Shown here: positions 1 through 7,404 of the stretch, in pieces
Numbering within the stretch: position 1 is the stretch's first letter
Layout: every line of letters begins with the position of its first letter
Assembly: GCA_021731185.1 (NCBI GenBank)
Contig: JAKFXW010000239.1
Coordinates: 1-7,404 of the forward strand
Direction: 5' to 3'
Source of the DNA: Gallionellaceae bacterium
GTDB taxonomy: Bacteria > Pseudomonadota > Gammaproteobacteria > Burkholderiales > Gallionellaceae
Length of the DNA: 7,404 bases
Notes under the pieces: generated by a model
Told to the model about the DNA's origin: nothing
Seen by the model: only the letters and a program-made list of their open reading frames with translations
Databases searched by the model: none
Position numbers and translations under genes: made by a program

Positions 1-44
1 ACTCCGGCACAAAAGCCGCGGGGGTTGGCTAATATTAAGTCCAT
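1..44 (-). CDS. ispH: 4-hydroxy-3-methylbut-2-enyl diphosphate reductase, N-terminal fragment (partial at window edge)
   Basis: Only the first 14 codons and two bases are in the window, but the encoded MDLILANPRGFCAG is the hallmark N-terminus of IspH (LytB), the last enzyme of the MEP pathway, which reduces HMBPP to IPP and DMAPP. The cysteine at residue 12 corresponds to the first of the three family cysteines that hold the iron-sulfur cluster. The start is well supported: AGGAG at 50-54 sits five bases before the ATG. The gene begins 17 nt after the lspA stop and is probably cotranscribed with it. The remainder of the gene lies outside the window, so its integrity cannot be judged. Confidence 0.93.
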   Translation of the reverse strand, partial: MDLILANPRGFCAG

Positions 45-61
45 ATTTTCTCCTAAAAAAC

Positions 62-559
62 TTATGCCGTGTTGCCTGAGGATTTCTTAACGATCCCTTC
101 CCAAATCATCAACACCGCACCGCATGTAATGGCTGAGTCCGCAACGTTAAAGGCTGGAAAATGGTAGGTATTCCAATAAAAATCCAGGAAGTCCACTACA
201 TACCCATACGCAACGCGGTCAATTAAATTTCCCAGTGCGCCACCCAGTATCAGAGTGAGTGCGACACAAAATAATTTTTCGTTTTTATGTCTATGCAGCA
301 ACCATGTAATCCAAACAGAAGCAACCAGCGCTATCGCGCTAAAAAACCAGCGTTGCCAGCCGCCTGCGCTACTGAGAAAGCTGAATGCTGCGCCACTGTT
401 ATGGACTAACACCAGGTTAAAAAATTGCGTGACAACCACACTTTCTCCGTAAAAAAAATGCTTGCTGATCCAAATTTTACTGATCTGATCCAGCACAATT
501 ATCAGCACTGCCCACAGCAACCAGCTGCGCAAATGACTCCATCGATTCAAATCAAGCAT
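62..559 (-). CDS. lspA: Lipoprotein signal peptidase (signal peptidase II)
   Basis: LspA is an inner-membrane aspartyl protease that removes the signal peptide from prolipoproteins after Lgt has lipidated the cysteine. The 165-residue product matches the usual family length of about 160-170. Hydrophobic segments are visible near residues 13-31, 70-88, 97-113 and 140-157, as expected for four membrane spans. Conserved blocks are LDQISK (about 23-28), NSGAAF (54-59), [10 protein letters not shown] (106-115) and FNVADSAI (137-144). The two catalytic aspartates are D114 and D141, the same numbers as in E. coli. I chose the ATG at 557-559. An in-frame ATG at 590-592 would add 11 residues, but it has no visible Shine-Dalgarno sequence and lies deeper inside ileS. 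With the chosen start the gene overlaps the ileS stop by 8 nt (ATGCTTGA), which suggests translational coupling. Confidence 0.96.
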   Translation of the reverse strand: MLDLNRWSHLRSWLLWAVLIIVLDQISKIWISKHFFYGESVVVTQFFNLVLVHNSGAAFSFLSSAGGWQRWFFSAIALVASVWITWLLHRHKNEKLFCVALTLILGGALGNLIDRVAYGYVVDFLDFYWNTYHFPAFNVADSAITCGAVLMIWEGIVKKSSGNTA

Positions 560-3419
560 AACGACGCTGCTCGTTTTCGCCCATAGAAACATTGGATAAA
601 GTGTCTACACAACGGCGGCAAATCGTAGCGTGCCAAGTAGCGTGCAAGACATCATGCCCCACATCGGATCGATAATGCCAGCACCGCTCACACTTGTCAT
701 GGGTGCTGGGTGTCACCACAACTTTTTGCTCGGCTGTGCTGGCGATTGCATGCACGGTGGCGCGTGAGGTAATCATTACATAACGCAAATCATCGCCCAG
801 TCGAGTTAATAATTTAAAGTCTTCGCCCGCAGCGTAAATATCAACTTCAGTCGCTAAAGCCTGTCCGATCAGCCCGGTAACACGCACTTCTTCGATATGC
901 TTATTAACCTTGGCACGCCAAGCTTCGATGTTTAACCAAGCCTGAATTTCTGTACTATCCAGTCCAGCATCCGGCAAGGAATGCCAGTTTTCAACAAACA
1001 CACTGTCGTCTTCTTTGCCGCATAACACCTGCCACGCTTCTTCTGCGGTAAAGCTCAATATCGGCGCAATCAAACGCACGAGACTATGGGAGATATGGTG
1101 CAACGCATTTTGTGCAGAACGTCGCGCAGTTGAATGTGCCCCGGCAGTATAAAGACGATCCTTCAATACATCCAGATAAAATCCACCCAGATACTCCGAA
1201 CAGAAAGTCTGAAGTTTTTGCACGACCAGATGAAACTGATAATCCGTAAAATCCTGCTTAACCTCTTTCTGTAATTGCGCCATTCGCGCCAGCGCGTAAC
1301 GATCAATTTCTAACCAATCAACAACAGGTATCGCATCGCGTTGCATGTCGAAATCGGCGGTATTCGCCAGCAAAAAGCGCAGCGTGTTGCGGATGCGGCG
1401 ATAACTTTCCACCACGCGCTTCAGAATTTCATCGGAAATGGTCATCTCGCCGGAATAATCAGTCGATGCTACCCACAATCGTAAAATATCTGCCCCCAGC
1501 GTATCTAAAATTTTCTGCGGGGCGATGACATTGCCTTTTGATTTGGACATTTTATGGCCATGACCATCCACCACAAAACCGTGGGTGAGCAAGGCATCAT
1601 AAGGCGCGCGGCCATTGATGGCACAGCTTGTAAGCAGGGAAGATTGAAACCAACCGCGATGTTGATCCGAACCTTCCAGATACAAATCAGCGGGAAATTT
1701 TAGCTCGGCGTTATGGCGCAACACAGAGGCGTGGGTCGTGCCAGAATCAAACCATACGTCCAAGGTGTGGGTTAATTTTTTATAGTGCGCAGCATCCGCA
1801 CCCAGAAATGCTGCTATATCCAGACTAAACCATGCTTCAATGCCTTGCTGCTCAACTAACTTCGCGACTTGCTCCAGCAATGCAGGCGTATCGGGATGTA
1901 ACCCGCCCCATTCCTTATCCACAAAAAATGGCATCGGCACCCCCCAACTGCGCTGGCGCGACACACACCAATCAGGGCGATTTTTAATCATCGCTTCGAG
2001 GCGAGCGCGTCCCCATGAGGGATAAAACTGGGTATCACTGACAGCTATATTGGCTCGTTCCCTCAGCGTATCAACACCATAAAATTGAACATTAACTGGA
2101 TGAGTGTTAGGCGGTGCATTATTACCTACTGGCCTATCCATACTGATAAACCACTGCGGCGTAGAACGAAAAATAATCGGAGTCTTGTGTCGCCAGCAAT
2201 GCGGATAGCTGTGTTTTATTTTTTCATGCTGCAACAAATACCCGCTATTTTTAAGCGCGTCCACCACCACATCATTGGCTTTCCACACAAATAAGCCGCC
2301 GACCAATTCGGTGCTGGCAATAAATTTTCCATCGTCCGCAACCGGATTGTGCGTGGGCAAATTATATTTTTGCCCGACCACATAATCGTCCAAGCCATGT
2401 GCTGGCGCAGTGTGTACCAATCCCGTACCTGCCTCCAAGGTTACGTGCTCGCCACAAATAACAGGCACAGTGCGCTGGTAAAATGGATGTTGCAGCTGCA
2501 ATCCTTGCAGCACTGCGCCATCGCACGAGGCCGCAATGCCATTGCCGCGATCATTACTGCCCGCCAATTGATAGCGGGTTAAACACGCACCCGCCAAATC
2601 AAACGCCAATATCAAATACCCTTTTTCAGTTTTAATCAGGTCATAGCGCAACTCAGGATGCACACATACCGCTTGATTGGCGGGCAGCGTCCACGGCGTA
2701 GTCGTCCAGATGACGGCATACACCTTGGCATTTTTTGCGAGCGACACGCCAAAAATTTTGCCCACTACTTGCGTGTCTTTTACTTCAAATTCCACATCAA
2801 TCGCAGATGAAATTTTATCTTCATGCTCTACCTCGGCTTCGGCCAGCGCGGACTGACAATCCAGACACCAGTTCACTGGCTTATAGCCTTGATACAAATA
2901 GCCGTTCTCATAAATCGTACCGAGCGCGCGAATAATATTCGCCTCGGTTTGATAATTCATCGTGAGATAAGGATGCTCCCAATCGCCCAACACACCCAGG
3001 CGGATAAAATCTTTTTTCTGGCGCTCAACTTGCTCGGCAGCATAAGCGCGACACAGCTTGCGGAATTCTGCAGGTGCTATATTTTTACCATGCGTTTTTT
3101 CAACCTGATGCTCGATCGGCAAACCATGACAATCCCAGCCCGGCACATAAGGTGCATCAAAACCCGCCATGGTTTTACTTTTAACGATCATGTCTTTTAA
3201 TATTTTATTGACCGCATGGCCAATATGAATATCCCCATTGGCATAGGGCGGGCCGTCGTGCAGAATAAATTTTTTGCGCCCAGCACTGGCTGCGCGAATT
3301 TTTTGATAGCGTTGCTGTGCCTGCCAGACGGCCAGCATTTGCGGCTCACGTTTGGCGAGATCACCGCGCATGGGAAATGGTGTGTCGGGTAAATTTAGGG
3401 TGGTTTTATAGTCGGTCAT
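552..3419 (-). CDS. ileS: Isoleucyl-tRNA synthetase (zinc-finger bacterial type)
   Basis: This cytosolic class I synthetase charges tRNA-Ile with isoleucine and edits misactivated valine. The product is 955 residues, against 938 in E. coli. The class I signatures are present: the HIGH motif at residues 65-68 (in [12 protein letters not shown]) and KMSKS at 623-627. The CP1 editing insertion covers roughly residues 190-420, with its threonine-rich [11 protein letters not shown] at 238-248 and [12 protein letters not shown] at 331-342. WCVSRQR at 484-490 is also typical. The anticodon-binding helical domain follows, and the C-terminus carries a CxxC...CxxC zinc site (C910, C913, C934, C937), as in the E. 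coli enzyme. About 20 extra residues lie at 429-451. The start codon overlaps the ribF stop (ATGA) without a good ribosome binding site, so translation is probably coupled. The frame is intact. Confidence 0.98.
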   Translation of the reverse strand: MTDYKTTLNLPDTPFPMRGDLAKREPQMLAVWQAQQRYQKIRAASAGRKKFILHDGPPYANGDIHIGHAVNKILKDMIVKSKTMAGFDAPYVPGWDCHGLPIEHQVEKTHGKNIAPAEFRKLCRAYAAEQVERQKKDFIRLGVLGDWEHPYLTMNYQTEANIIRALGTIYENGYLYQGYKPVNWCLDCQSALAEAEVEHEDKISSAIDVEFEVKDTQVVGKIFGVSLAKNAKVYAVIWTTTPWTLPANQAVCVHPELRYDLIKTEKGYLILAFDLAGACLTRYQLAGSNDRGNGIAASCDGAVLQGLQLQHPFYQRTVPVICGEHVTLEAGTGLVHTAPAHGLDDYVVGQKYNLPTHNPVADDGKFIASTELVGGLFVWKANDVVVDALKNSGYLLQHEKIKHSYPHCWRHKTPIIFRSTPQWFISMDRPVGNNAPPNTHPVNVQFYGVDTLRERANIAVSDTQFYPSWGRARLEAMIKNRPDWCVSRQRSWGVPMPFFVDKEWGGLHPDTPALLEQVAKLVEQQGIEAWFSLDIAAFLGADAAHYKKLTHTLDVWFDSGTTHASVLRHNAELKFPADLYLEGSDQHRGWFQSSLLTSCAINGRAPYDALLTHGFVVDGHGHKMSKSKGNVIAPQKILDTLGADILRLWVASTDYSGEMTISDEILKRVVESYRRIRNTLRFLLANTADFDMQRDAIPVVDWLEIDRYALARMAQLQKEVKQDFTDYQFHLVVQKLQTFCSEYLGGFYLDVLKDRLYTAGAHSTARRSAQNALHHISHSLVRLIAPILSFTAEEAWQVLCGKEDDSVFVENWHSLPDAGLDSTEIQAWLNIEAWRAKVNKHIEEVRVTGLIGQALATEVDIYAAGEDFKLLTRLGDDLRYVMITSRATVHAIASTAEQKVVVTPSTHDKCERCWHYRSDVGHDVLHATWHATICRRCVDTLSNVSMGENEQRRYA

Positions 3420-4399
3420 TTAGAATAATTAATCATGTTGTCTAACTTGTCATTTTTGGTAAACCAGGATTTTGCATCTTGCACATCCTGTGAAATTTGT
3501 CGAATCAAAATTTCTAAATTTGGGTATTTTTCTTCATCGCGTAATTTATGCAAAAACTCTACGCGTAAATGTTTGTTATAAATTTCATTGGAAAAATTAA
3601 AGATATGCACTTCCAACACAGGCTTGCCATTTTTGCTAACCGTGGGTCGCACGCCGAGGCTGGCTACACCTTGCATAGACGGCATGTCATCGCCCGTCAC
3701 GCGCACCACAAAAATTCCGACAAGTGGTGGAAAATTATGTTTTAACTGGATGTTAGCAGTAGGGAAGCCCAGTTTTTTACCTACGCCATCACCATGCACC
3801 ACTCGTCCGCTCATACTATAAGCACGTCCGAGAAAACTCTTCGCTGCCAGCAAATCTCCCGCCGCCAAGACTGTTCGAACGGCTGTACTGGAAATGCGTA
3901 CGTCATTTCGAAGCACGCTGGACATAGCTTGCACGGTCACGCCATATTCAGTGGACATCTTATTCATCAATGCAAAATTTCCTGCACGTTTGCTGCCAAA
4001 GCGAAAATCATCGCCTACCAGAATAAATTTTGCAGTTAATTTTTGGCATATCGCATGCATAAAATCCTGTGCTGACATTTGTGCGAAGCGCGCATTAAAA
4101 CGACATACATACACTTGATCGATCCCAAGCTCTGCGAAAAATTCCAGTTTTTCACGCATACTGGTCAACCGTGCAGGTGCTTGCTGTGGCATGAAAAATT
4201 CGCGGGGATGCGGCTCAAACGTTAATACCGCAGTGGGGAGGCCGCGAGATTTCGCAGCCTCGCTTAATTGATTTAACAGTGCCTGATGCCCCAGATGCAC
4301 GCCATCAAAATTGCCTATGGTCAACGCGACCATTGGCGCGGAATTTTGTAGCGCAGAAGATTCTGCCCAGATGGAAGGAAGGCCACGAAAAATCAACAT
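3416..4399 (-). CDS. ribF: Bifunctional riboflavin kinase / FAD synthetase
   Basis: RibF phosphorylates riboflavin to FMN and then adenylates FMN to FAD in the cytosol. The 327-residue product has the N-terminal FAD synthetase (nucleotidyltransferase) module, with [10 protein letters not shown] at 29-38, FEPHP at 61-65, VGDDFRFG at 128-135 and RISSTAVR at 168-175. The C-terminal riboflavin kinase module has GFPTANI at 211-217, [10 protein letters not shown] at 244-253 and the expected catalytic glutamate E263 in LEVHIFNF. The reading frame stays open upstream to an ATG at 4511-4513, which would overlap the toxin gene. I place the start at 4397-4399 because MLIFRGLP is how RibF proteins of this type usually begin and the extra 38 residues resemble nothing in the family. 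No strong Shine-Dalgarno sequence precedes it. The stop overlaps the ileS start by 4 nt, and the gene likely heads the ribF-ileS-lspA-ispH operon. Confidence 0.96.
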   Translation of the reverse strand: MLIFRGLPSIWAESSALQNSAPMVALTIGNFDGVHLGHQALLNQLSEAAKSRGLPTAVLTFEPHPREFFMPQQAPARLTSMREKLEFFAELGIDQVYVCRFNARFAQMSAQDFMHAICQKLTAKFILVGDDFRFGSKRAGNFALMNKMSTEYGVTVQAMSSVLRNDVRISSTAVRTVLAAGDLLAAKSFLGRAYSMSGRVVHGDGVGKKLGFPTANIQLKHNFPPLVGIFVVRVTGDDMPSMQGVASLGVRPTVSKNGKPVLEVHIFNFSNEIYNKHLRVEFLHKLRDEEKYPNLEILIRQISQDVQDAKSWFTKNDKLDNMINYSK

Positions 4400-4430
4400 C
4401 AGCTGTACGGAACAATCAAAAACAAAGTGC

Positions 4431-4436
4431 ATTATA
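4431..4436 (-). promoter_or_regulatory. Candidate -10 hexamer upstream of ribF
   Basis: On the minus strand these bases read TATAAT, a perfect sigma-70 -10 consensus, 31 nt upstream of the chosen ribF start. Transcription from it would begin near 4424 and leave a leader of about 25 nt. No recognisable TTGACA-like -35 element lies at the 16-19 nt spacings, and there is no extended -10 TG. It could therefore be a weak or activator-dependent promoter, or chance. The match itself is seen in the sequence; its function is inferred. Confidence 0.4.
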
Positions 4437-4493
4437 CCGTGAGAGAGTGTGGGTGGGCTTTGCAAACTGGGTGCTTGCCAGACAAAACGGTAT

Positions 4494-4931
4494 CTATTTT
4501 TTTGGGTGTTCAAGAACTAACCAAGGGTTGAATGTGGCAACACCCGTAGGCTCAAAGTCAGCAACATTACGTGTGACGACGGTCATGCCGTGGACAAACG
4601 CGGTTGCGGCAATCAGCCCGTCACGAACAGGTCGAGGGTCTGGGACATGCAGCCGTGCGCTGCGTTGTGCCACGGCGGTGTCAACTGCCAGAATGCGGTT
4701 AGCGAATGCAGGCAAAACGTGGCTGCCTAACCACGCACGAAATATCGCACCCTGCGATGAGTCGCGGCGTTCAGCCAGCAACACGCCAATTTCTAATTCT
4801 TGAATGGTGATTACCGAGAGGTATAAATCGCTGGCATCGACACTGTCCGCCCACGCTGCGACGCGGATATCCGCCTTGCCCAGACGAATTTTGCGTAGCT
4901 CCGATACGACATTAGTATCCAGCAAGTACAT
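4494..4931 (-). CDS. vapC: PIN-domain toxin, VapC/FitB-like
   Basis: The 145-residue protein is a single PIN domain, the metal-dependent ribonuclease fold of type II VapC toxins. It opens with MYLLDTNVVSELRK. Its acidic residues sit where PIN proteins bind Mg or Mn: D5, E45 (in QELEIG), D104 (in RDGLIAATA) and D125 (in RNVADF). All key positions are present, so the domain looks catalytically intact. The RNA target cannot be read from the sequence; VapC toxins commonly cut tRNA or rRNA loops. The ATG shares one base with the antitoxin stop (TGATG) and has no clear ribosome binding site, so translation is probably coupled to the antitoxin, as is usual in such pairs. GC is about 58% by hand count over 4561-4800, against about 44% over 3541-3720 in ribF, which suggests horizontal acquisition. 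The FitB-like versus classical VapC assignment is uncertain. Confidence 0.9.
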   Translation of the reverse strand: MYLLDTNVVSELRKIRLGKADIRVAAWADSVDASDLYLSVITIQELEIGVLLAERRDSSQGAIFRAWLGSHVLPAFANRILAVDTAVAQRSARLHVPDPRPVRDGLIAATAFVHGMTVVTRNVADFEPTGVATFNPWLVLEHPKK

Positions 4932-5185
4932 CAGGAGAAATCTGCCGATTGTGCAAAATCAGACATTTTTGGAATCTCAAACTCAATATCTTCCATACCT
5001 GGCATCGCCAACAGATCAGCAATTTTAGCGCGCTCGCCCGTCATTTTTTTGTAGGCATCAAAGGTCAGCAGTACATGTGCTGGACGACCGCGATCCGTAA
5101 TGATTACAGGACCTGCTTGGGCGGCTTTTTTTGCTTTGCTGGCATCCTGATTGAACTGGCGGCTTGATAGAGTAGTAATAGTCAT
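4931..5185 (-). CDS. Phd/YefM-family antitoxin
   Basis: The 84-residue product resembles prevent-host-death antitoxins. Its N-terminal DNA-binding part (about 1-50) contains SSRQFNQDASKAKKAA, followed by GPVIITDRGRPAHVLLTFDAYKKM, split by me as GPVIITDRGRPAH (25-37) and VLLTFDAYKKM (38-48). The acidic, flexible C-terminal tail (about 65-84, MEDIEFEIP then MSDFAQSADFS) is where this family wraps and blocks its toxin. The start is supported by GAGGTG at 5191-5196, five bases before the ATG. It is the first gene of the toxin-antitoxin pair and, by analogy with the family, is expected to repress its own promoter together with the toxin. GC over 4981-5160 is about 48% by hand count, lower than in the toxin gene. 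Pairing of Phd-type antitoxins with PIN toxins is common in proteobacteria. Confidence 0.88.
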   Translation of the reverse strand: MTITTLSSRQFNQDASKAKKAAQAGPVIITDRGRPAHVLLTFDAYKKMTGERAKIADLLAMPGMEDIEFEIPKMSDFAQSADFS

Positions 5186-5196
5186 GGCTACACCTC

Positions 5197-5226
5197 ACGT
5201 TATGCAAACAATGTAGGTACGTTACC
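5197..5226. promoter_or_regulatory. Candidate operator upstream of the toxin-antitoxin pair
   Basis: In the 72-nt spacer between dxs and the antitoxin, ACGTTA occurs twice on the plus strand (5197-5202 and 5219-5224), 22 bp or about two helical turns apart. The upstream copy lies inside an inverted repeat, GGTA-cgt-TACC (5216-5226). Such half-sites next to the start are what an autoregulating Phd-type antitoxin would bind. No good -35/-10 pair is visible; CATAAC (minus strand, 5199-5204) is a poor -10 candidate. Repeats this short can arise by chance. Confidence 0.3.
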
Positions 5227-5257
5227 ACAAAGAAAGTTGCTGCTCAACAATATGCAG

Positions 5258-7201
5258 TTAGCCCGCTGAATTTTGAGCTTTAATCTTATGGCGTACAGAT
5301 GCTGCAATTCCCGCTGCATCCAAGCCGCAAGCCGCCAGCATTTTAGCGGGATCACCTTGCTCTAAAAATTTATCCGGCAAGCCAAGCTGCAAGAGTGTGT
5401 TGTGCAGTTCATGTTGTTGCAAACATTTCGCTACCGCACTGCCCGCGCCACCCTGGATGGTATTTTCTTCTACCGTGACGAATAGTTCATGCGTTTGAGC
5501 TAATTGCAAAATTAATTCAGTATCCAATGGTTTTACGAAACGCATATTGACCACTGTTATATTTAATGAATCAGCCTCGTCCAGTTCTTCGGCAGCCAGC
5601 AGGGCGGGTGCAAGCATCGAGCCAAAGGCCAGAATCGCCACCTTTTTTCCCTTGCGTCGAATTTCGCCTCGTCCTATGGGCAGTGCCTGCATTTCCTTAA
5701 CAGGCACAACTCCTGGGCCCGTGCCGCGTGGGTAGCGCACTGCCGTGGGTGAGTTCATTTGCATGGCGGTATAGAGCATTTGGCGGCATTCATTTTCATC
5801 CGCCGGGGTCATGACAGTCATGTTAGGTATGCAGCGTAAGAAGCTTAAATCAAAGCTACCCGCGTGCGTTGCACCATCCGCGCCCACTAATCCGCCACGA
5901 TCTATTGCCAGCAATACTGGTAAATTTTGTATGGCGATGTCGTGTATGAGTTGATCGTAAGCGCGTTGTAGAAACGTGGAATAAATTGCCACCACAGGTT
6001 TCATGCCTTCACAGGCCAGCCCTGCAGCAAAGGTCAACGCATGTTGCTCGGCGATACCCACATCAAAATATCTATCCGGGAAACGCTGCGCATATTCCAC
6101 CATGCCCGAGCCTTCGCACATCGCGGGTGTAATCCCCACCACACGTTTATCTTGCTCAGCCATGTCGCACAGCCATGTACCAAAAACCTGTGTATAGCTG
6201 GGCTTGGATTCGTTATTGGGTTTGGCAATGATGCCCTGCACCGGATCAAATTTTCCTACGCCGTGATAGAGCAGACAGTCTGCTTCAGCCTGGGCATAAC
6301 CTTTACCTTTTTGCGTGACCACATGCAAAAATTGCGGCCCTTCCAATTCTCGTATATTGCTTAAAGTAGTGATGAGCGTGTCGAGATCGTGCCCGTCAAT
6401 CGGGCCAATATAGTTGAAGCCAAATTCTTCAAACAAGGTGCCCGGCGTGATCATGCCTTTAACATGTTCTTCCGCACGCTTGGCAAATTCCAGTACTGGC
6501 GGAATATTTTTCAACATTTTTTCACTGCTGCGCCGCATGACCGAATAAAATCGGCCTGACAATAATTTCGCCAGATAATTATTCAGCGCGCCGACCGGAC
6601 GCGATATCGACATATCGTTGTCATTCAACACCACCAACAAATTGGTCGACATCGCACCCGCATTATTCAAAGCTTCAAATGCCATACCGCCGCTCATCGC
6701 ACCATCGCCGATAATCGCCACGGAACGCTGATTGCTGCCACTCAATTGAGCCGCCACTGCCATGCCCAATGCCGCTGAAATAGAGGTACTGGAATGCGCC
6801 GTGCCAAATGCATCATAGACACTTTCTTCACGCTTAGGGAAACCCGATATGCCGCCCGCCATGCGTAGCGTTTTCATCGCTTCGCGCCGTCCAGTCAAAA
6901 TTTTATGTGCGTAAGTTTGGTGTCCCACATCCCACACCAGCTTGTCGTGCGGCGTGTTAAATATATAGTGCAAGGCGATGGTCAGCTCGATTGTGCCCAG
7001 ATTAGACGACAAATGTCCGCCAGTTTTACTCACTGAGTCAATCAGGAAATGGCGTAACTCCTGCGCCAGTTGCGGCAATTGTTTGCGCTCAAGCTGGCGT
7101 AGTGCATCCGGAGTATTAATTGTTTCGAGCAAACTCCATTCTGCAGATCCCAATTCCAGTGATAGCAAATCATGTGAATCTACATCATGCGCTTTGGACA
7201 T
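5258..7201 (-). CDS. dxs: 1-deoxy-D-xylulose-5-phosphate synthase
   Basis: Dxs is a cytosolic thiamine-diphosphate enzyme that condenses pyruvate and glyceraldehyde 3-phosphate to DXP, the first and often rate-limiting step of the MEP pathway; DXP also feeds thiamine and pyridoxal synthesis. The 647-residue product is full length (about 620 in E. coli). Visible features are GGHLSSNLG with H63, the TPP/Mg motif beginning GDGAMSGG (165-172) and ending in NDND (193-196), the central transketolase-type pyrimidine domain with catalytic E385 in [20 protein letters not shown] (434-446), YPRG (490-493) and a C-terminal transketolase domain. The N-terminus is about 12 residues longer than in E. coli, yet no internal ATG is available before residue 109. 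The start shares its A with the ispA stop (TAATG), and a weak GAGA-type ribosome binding site lies inside the ispA end, pointing to an ispA-dxs operon. Confidence 0.98.
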   Translation of the reverse strand: MSKAHDVDSHDLLSLELGSAEWSLLETINTPDALRQLERKQLPQLAQELRHFLIDSVSKTGGHLSSNLGTIELTIALHYIFNTPHDKLVWDVGHQTYAHKILTGRREAMKTLRMAGGISGFPKREESVYDAFGTAHSSTSISAALGMAVAAQLSGSNQRSVAIIGDGAMSGGMAFEALNNAGAMSTNLLVVLNDNDMSISRPVGALNNYLAKLLSGRFYSVMRRSSEKMLKNIPPVLEFAKRAEEHVKGMITPGTLFEEFGFNYIGPIDGHDLDTLITTLSNIRELEGPQFLHVVTQKGKGYAQAEADCLLYHGVGKFDPVQGIIAKPNNESKPSYTQVFGTWLCDMAEQDKRVVGITPAMCEGSGMVEYAQRFPDRYFDVGIAEQHALTFAAGLACEGMKPVVAIYSTFLQRAYDQLIHDIAIQNLPVLLAIDRGGLVGADGATHAGSFDLSFLRCIPNMTVMTPADENECRQMLYTAMQMNSPTAVRYPRGTGPGVVPVKEMQALPIGRGEIRRKGKKVAILAFGSMLAPALLAAEELDEADSLNITVVNMRFVKPLDTELILQLAQTHELFVTVEENTIQGGAGSAVAKCLQQHELHNTLLQLGLPDKFLEQGDPAKMLAACGLDAAGIAASVRHKIKAQNSAG

Positions 7202-7404
7202 TAAAATTTTCTCAATAAAATAAAATCTGCTAACTGACGTAATCGATGTGCGGGTTGCCCAAAATTCGCCAACGTGTCTAAAGCCTCAGCGTGTAATTCT
7301 AAGGCCATTTTTTTGGCAGCTTGCACACCCAACAAAGTAACGTAAGTGGGTTTATCGTTTTGTACATCTTTACCTGCAGTTTTGCCCAGGGTTGCGGTAT
7401 CGGC
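7201..7404 (-). CDS. ispA: Farnesyl diphosphate synthase (short-chain polyprenyl synthase), C-terminal fragment (partial at window edge)
   Basis: The last 67 codons of an open frame entering from the window edge encode a protein ending in [24 protein letters not shown] and KPTYVTLLG (residues 2-13 and 18-26 of the fragment) correspond to the LGK...K(S/P)TY..LLG block near the C-terminus of IspA-type prenyl transferases. These enzymes join DMAPP and IPP to give GPP and FPP. The diagnostic aspartate-rich DDxxD motifs would lie upstream, outside the window, so product chain length cannot be confirmed here. Its neighbour dxs starts on the stop codon (TAATG). The ispA-dxs order is a familiar proteobacterial arrangement, and the assignment relies on both the motif and this context. 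Confidence 0.92.
   Translation of the reverse strand, partial: ADTATLGKTAGKDVQNDKPTYVTLLGVQAAKKMALELHAEALDTLANFGQPAHRLRQLADFILLRKF

Noticed and set aside
560..592. Longer lspA start at the ATG at 590-592
   Set aside because: It would add 11 residues inside ileS without a ribosome binding site; the start at 557-559 gives the usual length and E. coli-like catalytic numbering.
2823..3200. 125-codon plus-strand open frame inside ileS
   Set aside because: It is entirely antisense to the conserved catalytic part of ileS, with no family resemblance.
4451..4479. Imperfect direct repeat (GGGTGGGCTTTGC, GGGTGCTTGCC) and the TTTGCAAA palindrome in the toxin-ribF spacer
   Set aside because: Short and imperfect; no stable hairpin or known element emerges, and similar matches are expected by chance.
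4279..4803. 174-codon open frame on the plus strand across the ribF start and the toxin gene
   Set aside because: It lies antisense to two well-supported genes, has no recognisable domain and no upstream ribosome binding context. Its openness follows from the codon bias of the opposite strand.
5236..5248. Possible terminator after dxs: GTTG/CAAC hairpin followed on the minus strand by TTTCTTT
   Set aside because: The stem is only four base pairs and the U tract is interrupted, so it is too weak to call an intrinsic terminator.
6041..6364. 107-codon plus-strand open frame inside dxs
   Set aside because: It is a shadow of the conserved dxs frame on the opposite strand, with no supporting motif.

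Overview
All eight genes in this window lie on the minus strand and form a compact bacterial chromosomal block. In transcription order (high to low coordinate) they are: the 3' end of ispA (farnesyl diphosphate synthase), dxs (DXP synthase), a Phd/YefM-type antitoxin with a VapC-like PIN-domain toxin, ribF (riboflavin kinase/FAD synthetase), ileS (isoleucyl-tRNA synthetase), lspA (signal peptidase II) and the first 14 codons of ispH (HMBPP reductase). The gene order ribF-ileS-lspA-ispH and the ispA-dxs pair, together with the wording of the Dxs, RibF and IspA proteins, suggest a proteobacterium. A betaproteobacterium with intermediate GC content fits best. This is inferred from remembered family sequences, not from a search.

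Region by region: 7201-7404 is the ispA tail, whose stop codon shares one base with the dxs start (TAATG). 5258-7201 is dxs. 5186-5257 is a short spacer with a ribosome binding site and operator-like repeats for the antitoxin. 4494-5185 is the two-gene toxin-antitoxin cassette (TGATG junction). 4400-4493 is a spacer with a consensus -10 hexamer for ribF. 62-4399 is a tightly packed ribF-ileS-lspA unit with 4-nt and 8-nt overlaps. ispH begins 17 nt after lspA and runs off the window. No intergenic stretch exceeds 100 bases, and I saw no RNA gene, CRISPR array, insertion sequence or convincing intrinsic terminator.

The housekeeping genes fall into two themes. ispA, dxs and ispH serve isoprenoid synthesis: Dxs is the first and IspH the last enzyme of the MEP pathway, and IspA condenses its products. 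ribF, ileS and lspA supply flavin cofactors, charged tRNA-Ile and lipoprotein maturation. The toxin-antitoxin pair separates the two blocks, and the toxin gene is clearly more GC-rich than a sampled part of ribF, so it is probably an acquired insertion. It is the only accessory element here. I found no convincing previously undescribed system; the points worth a second look are the cassette and its boundaries, an insertion in IleS, and several start-site questions.
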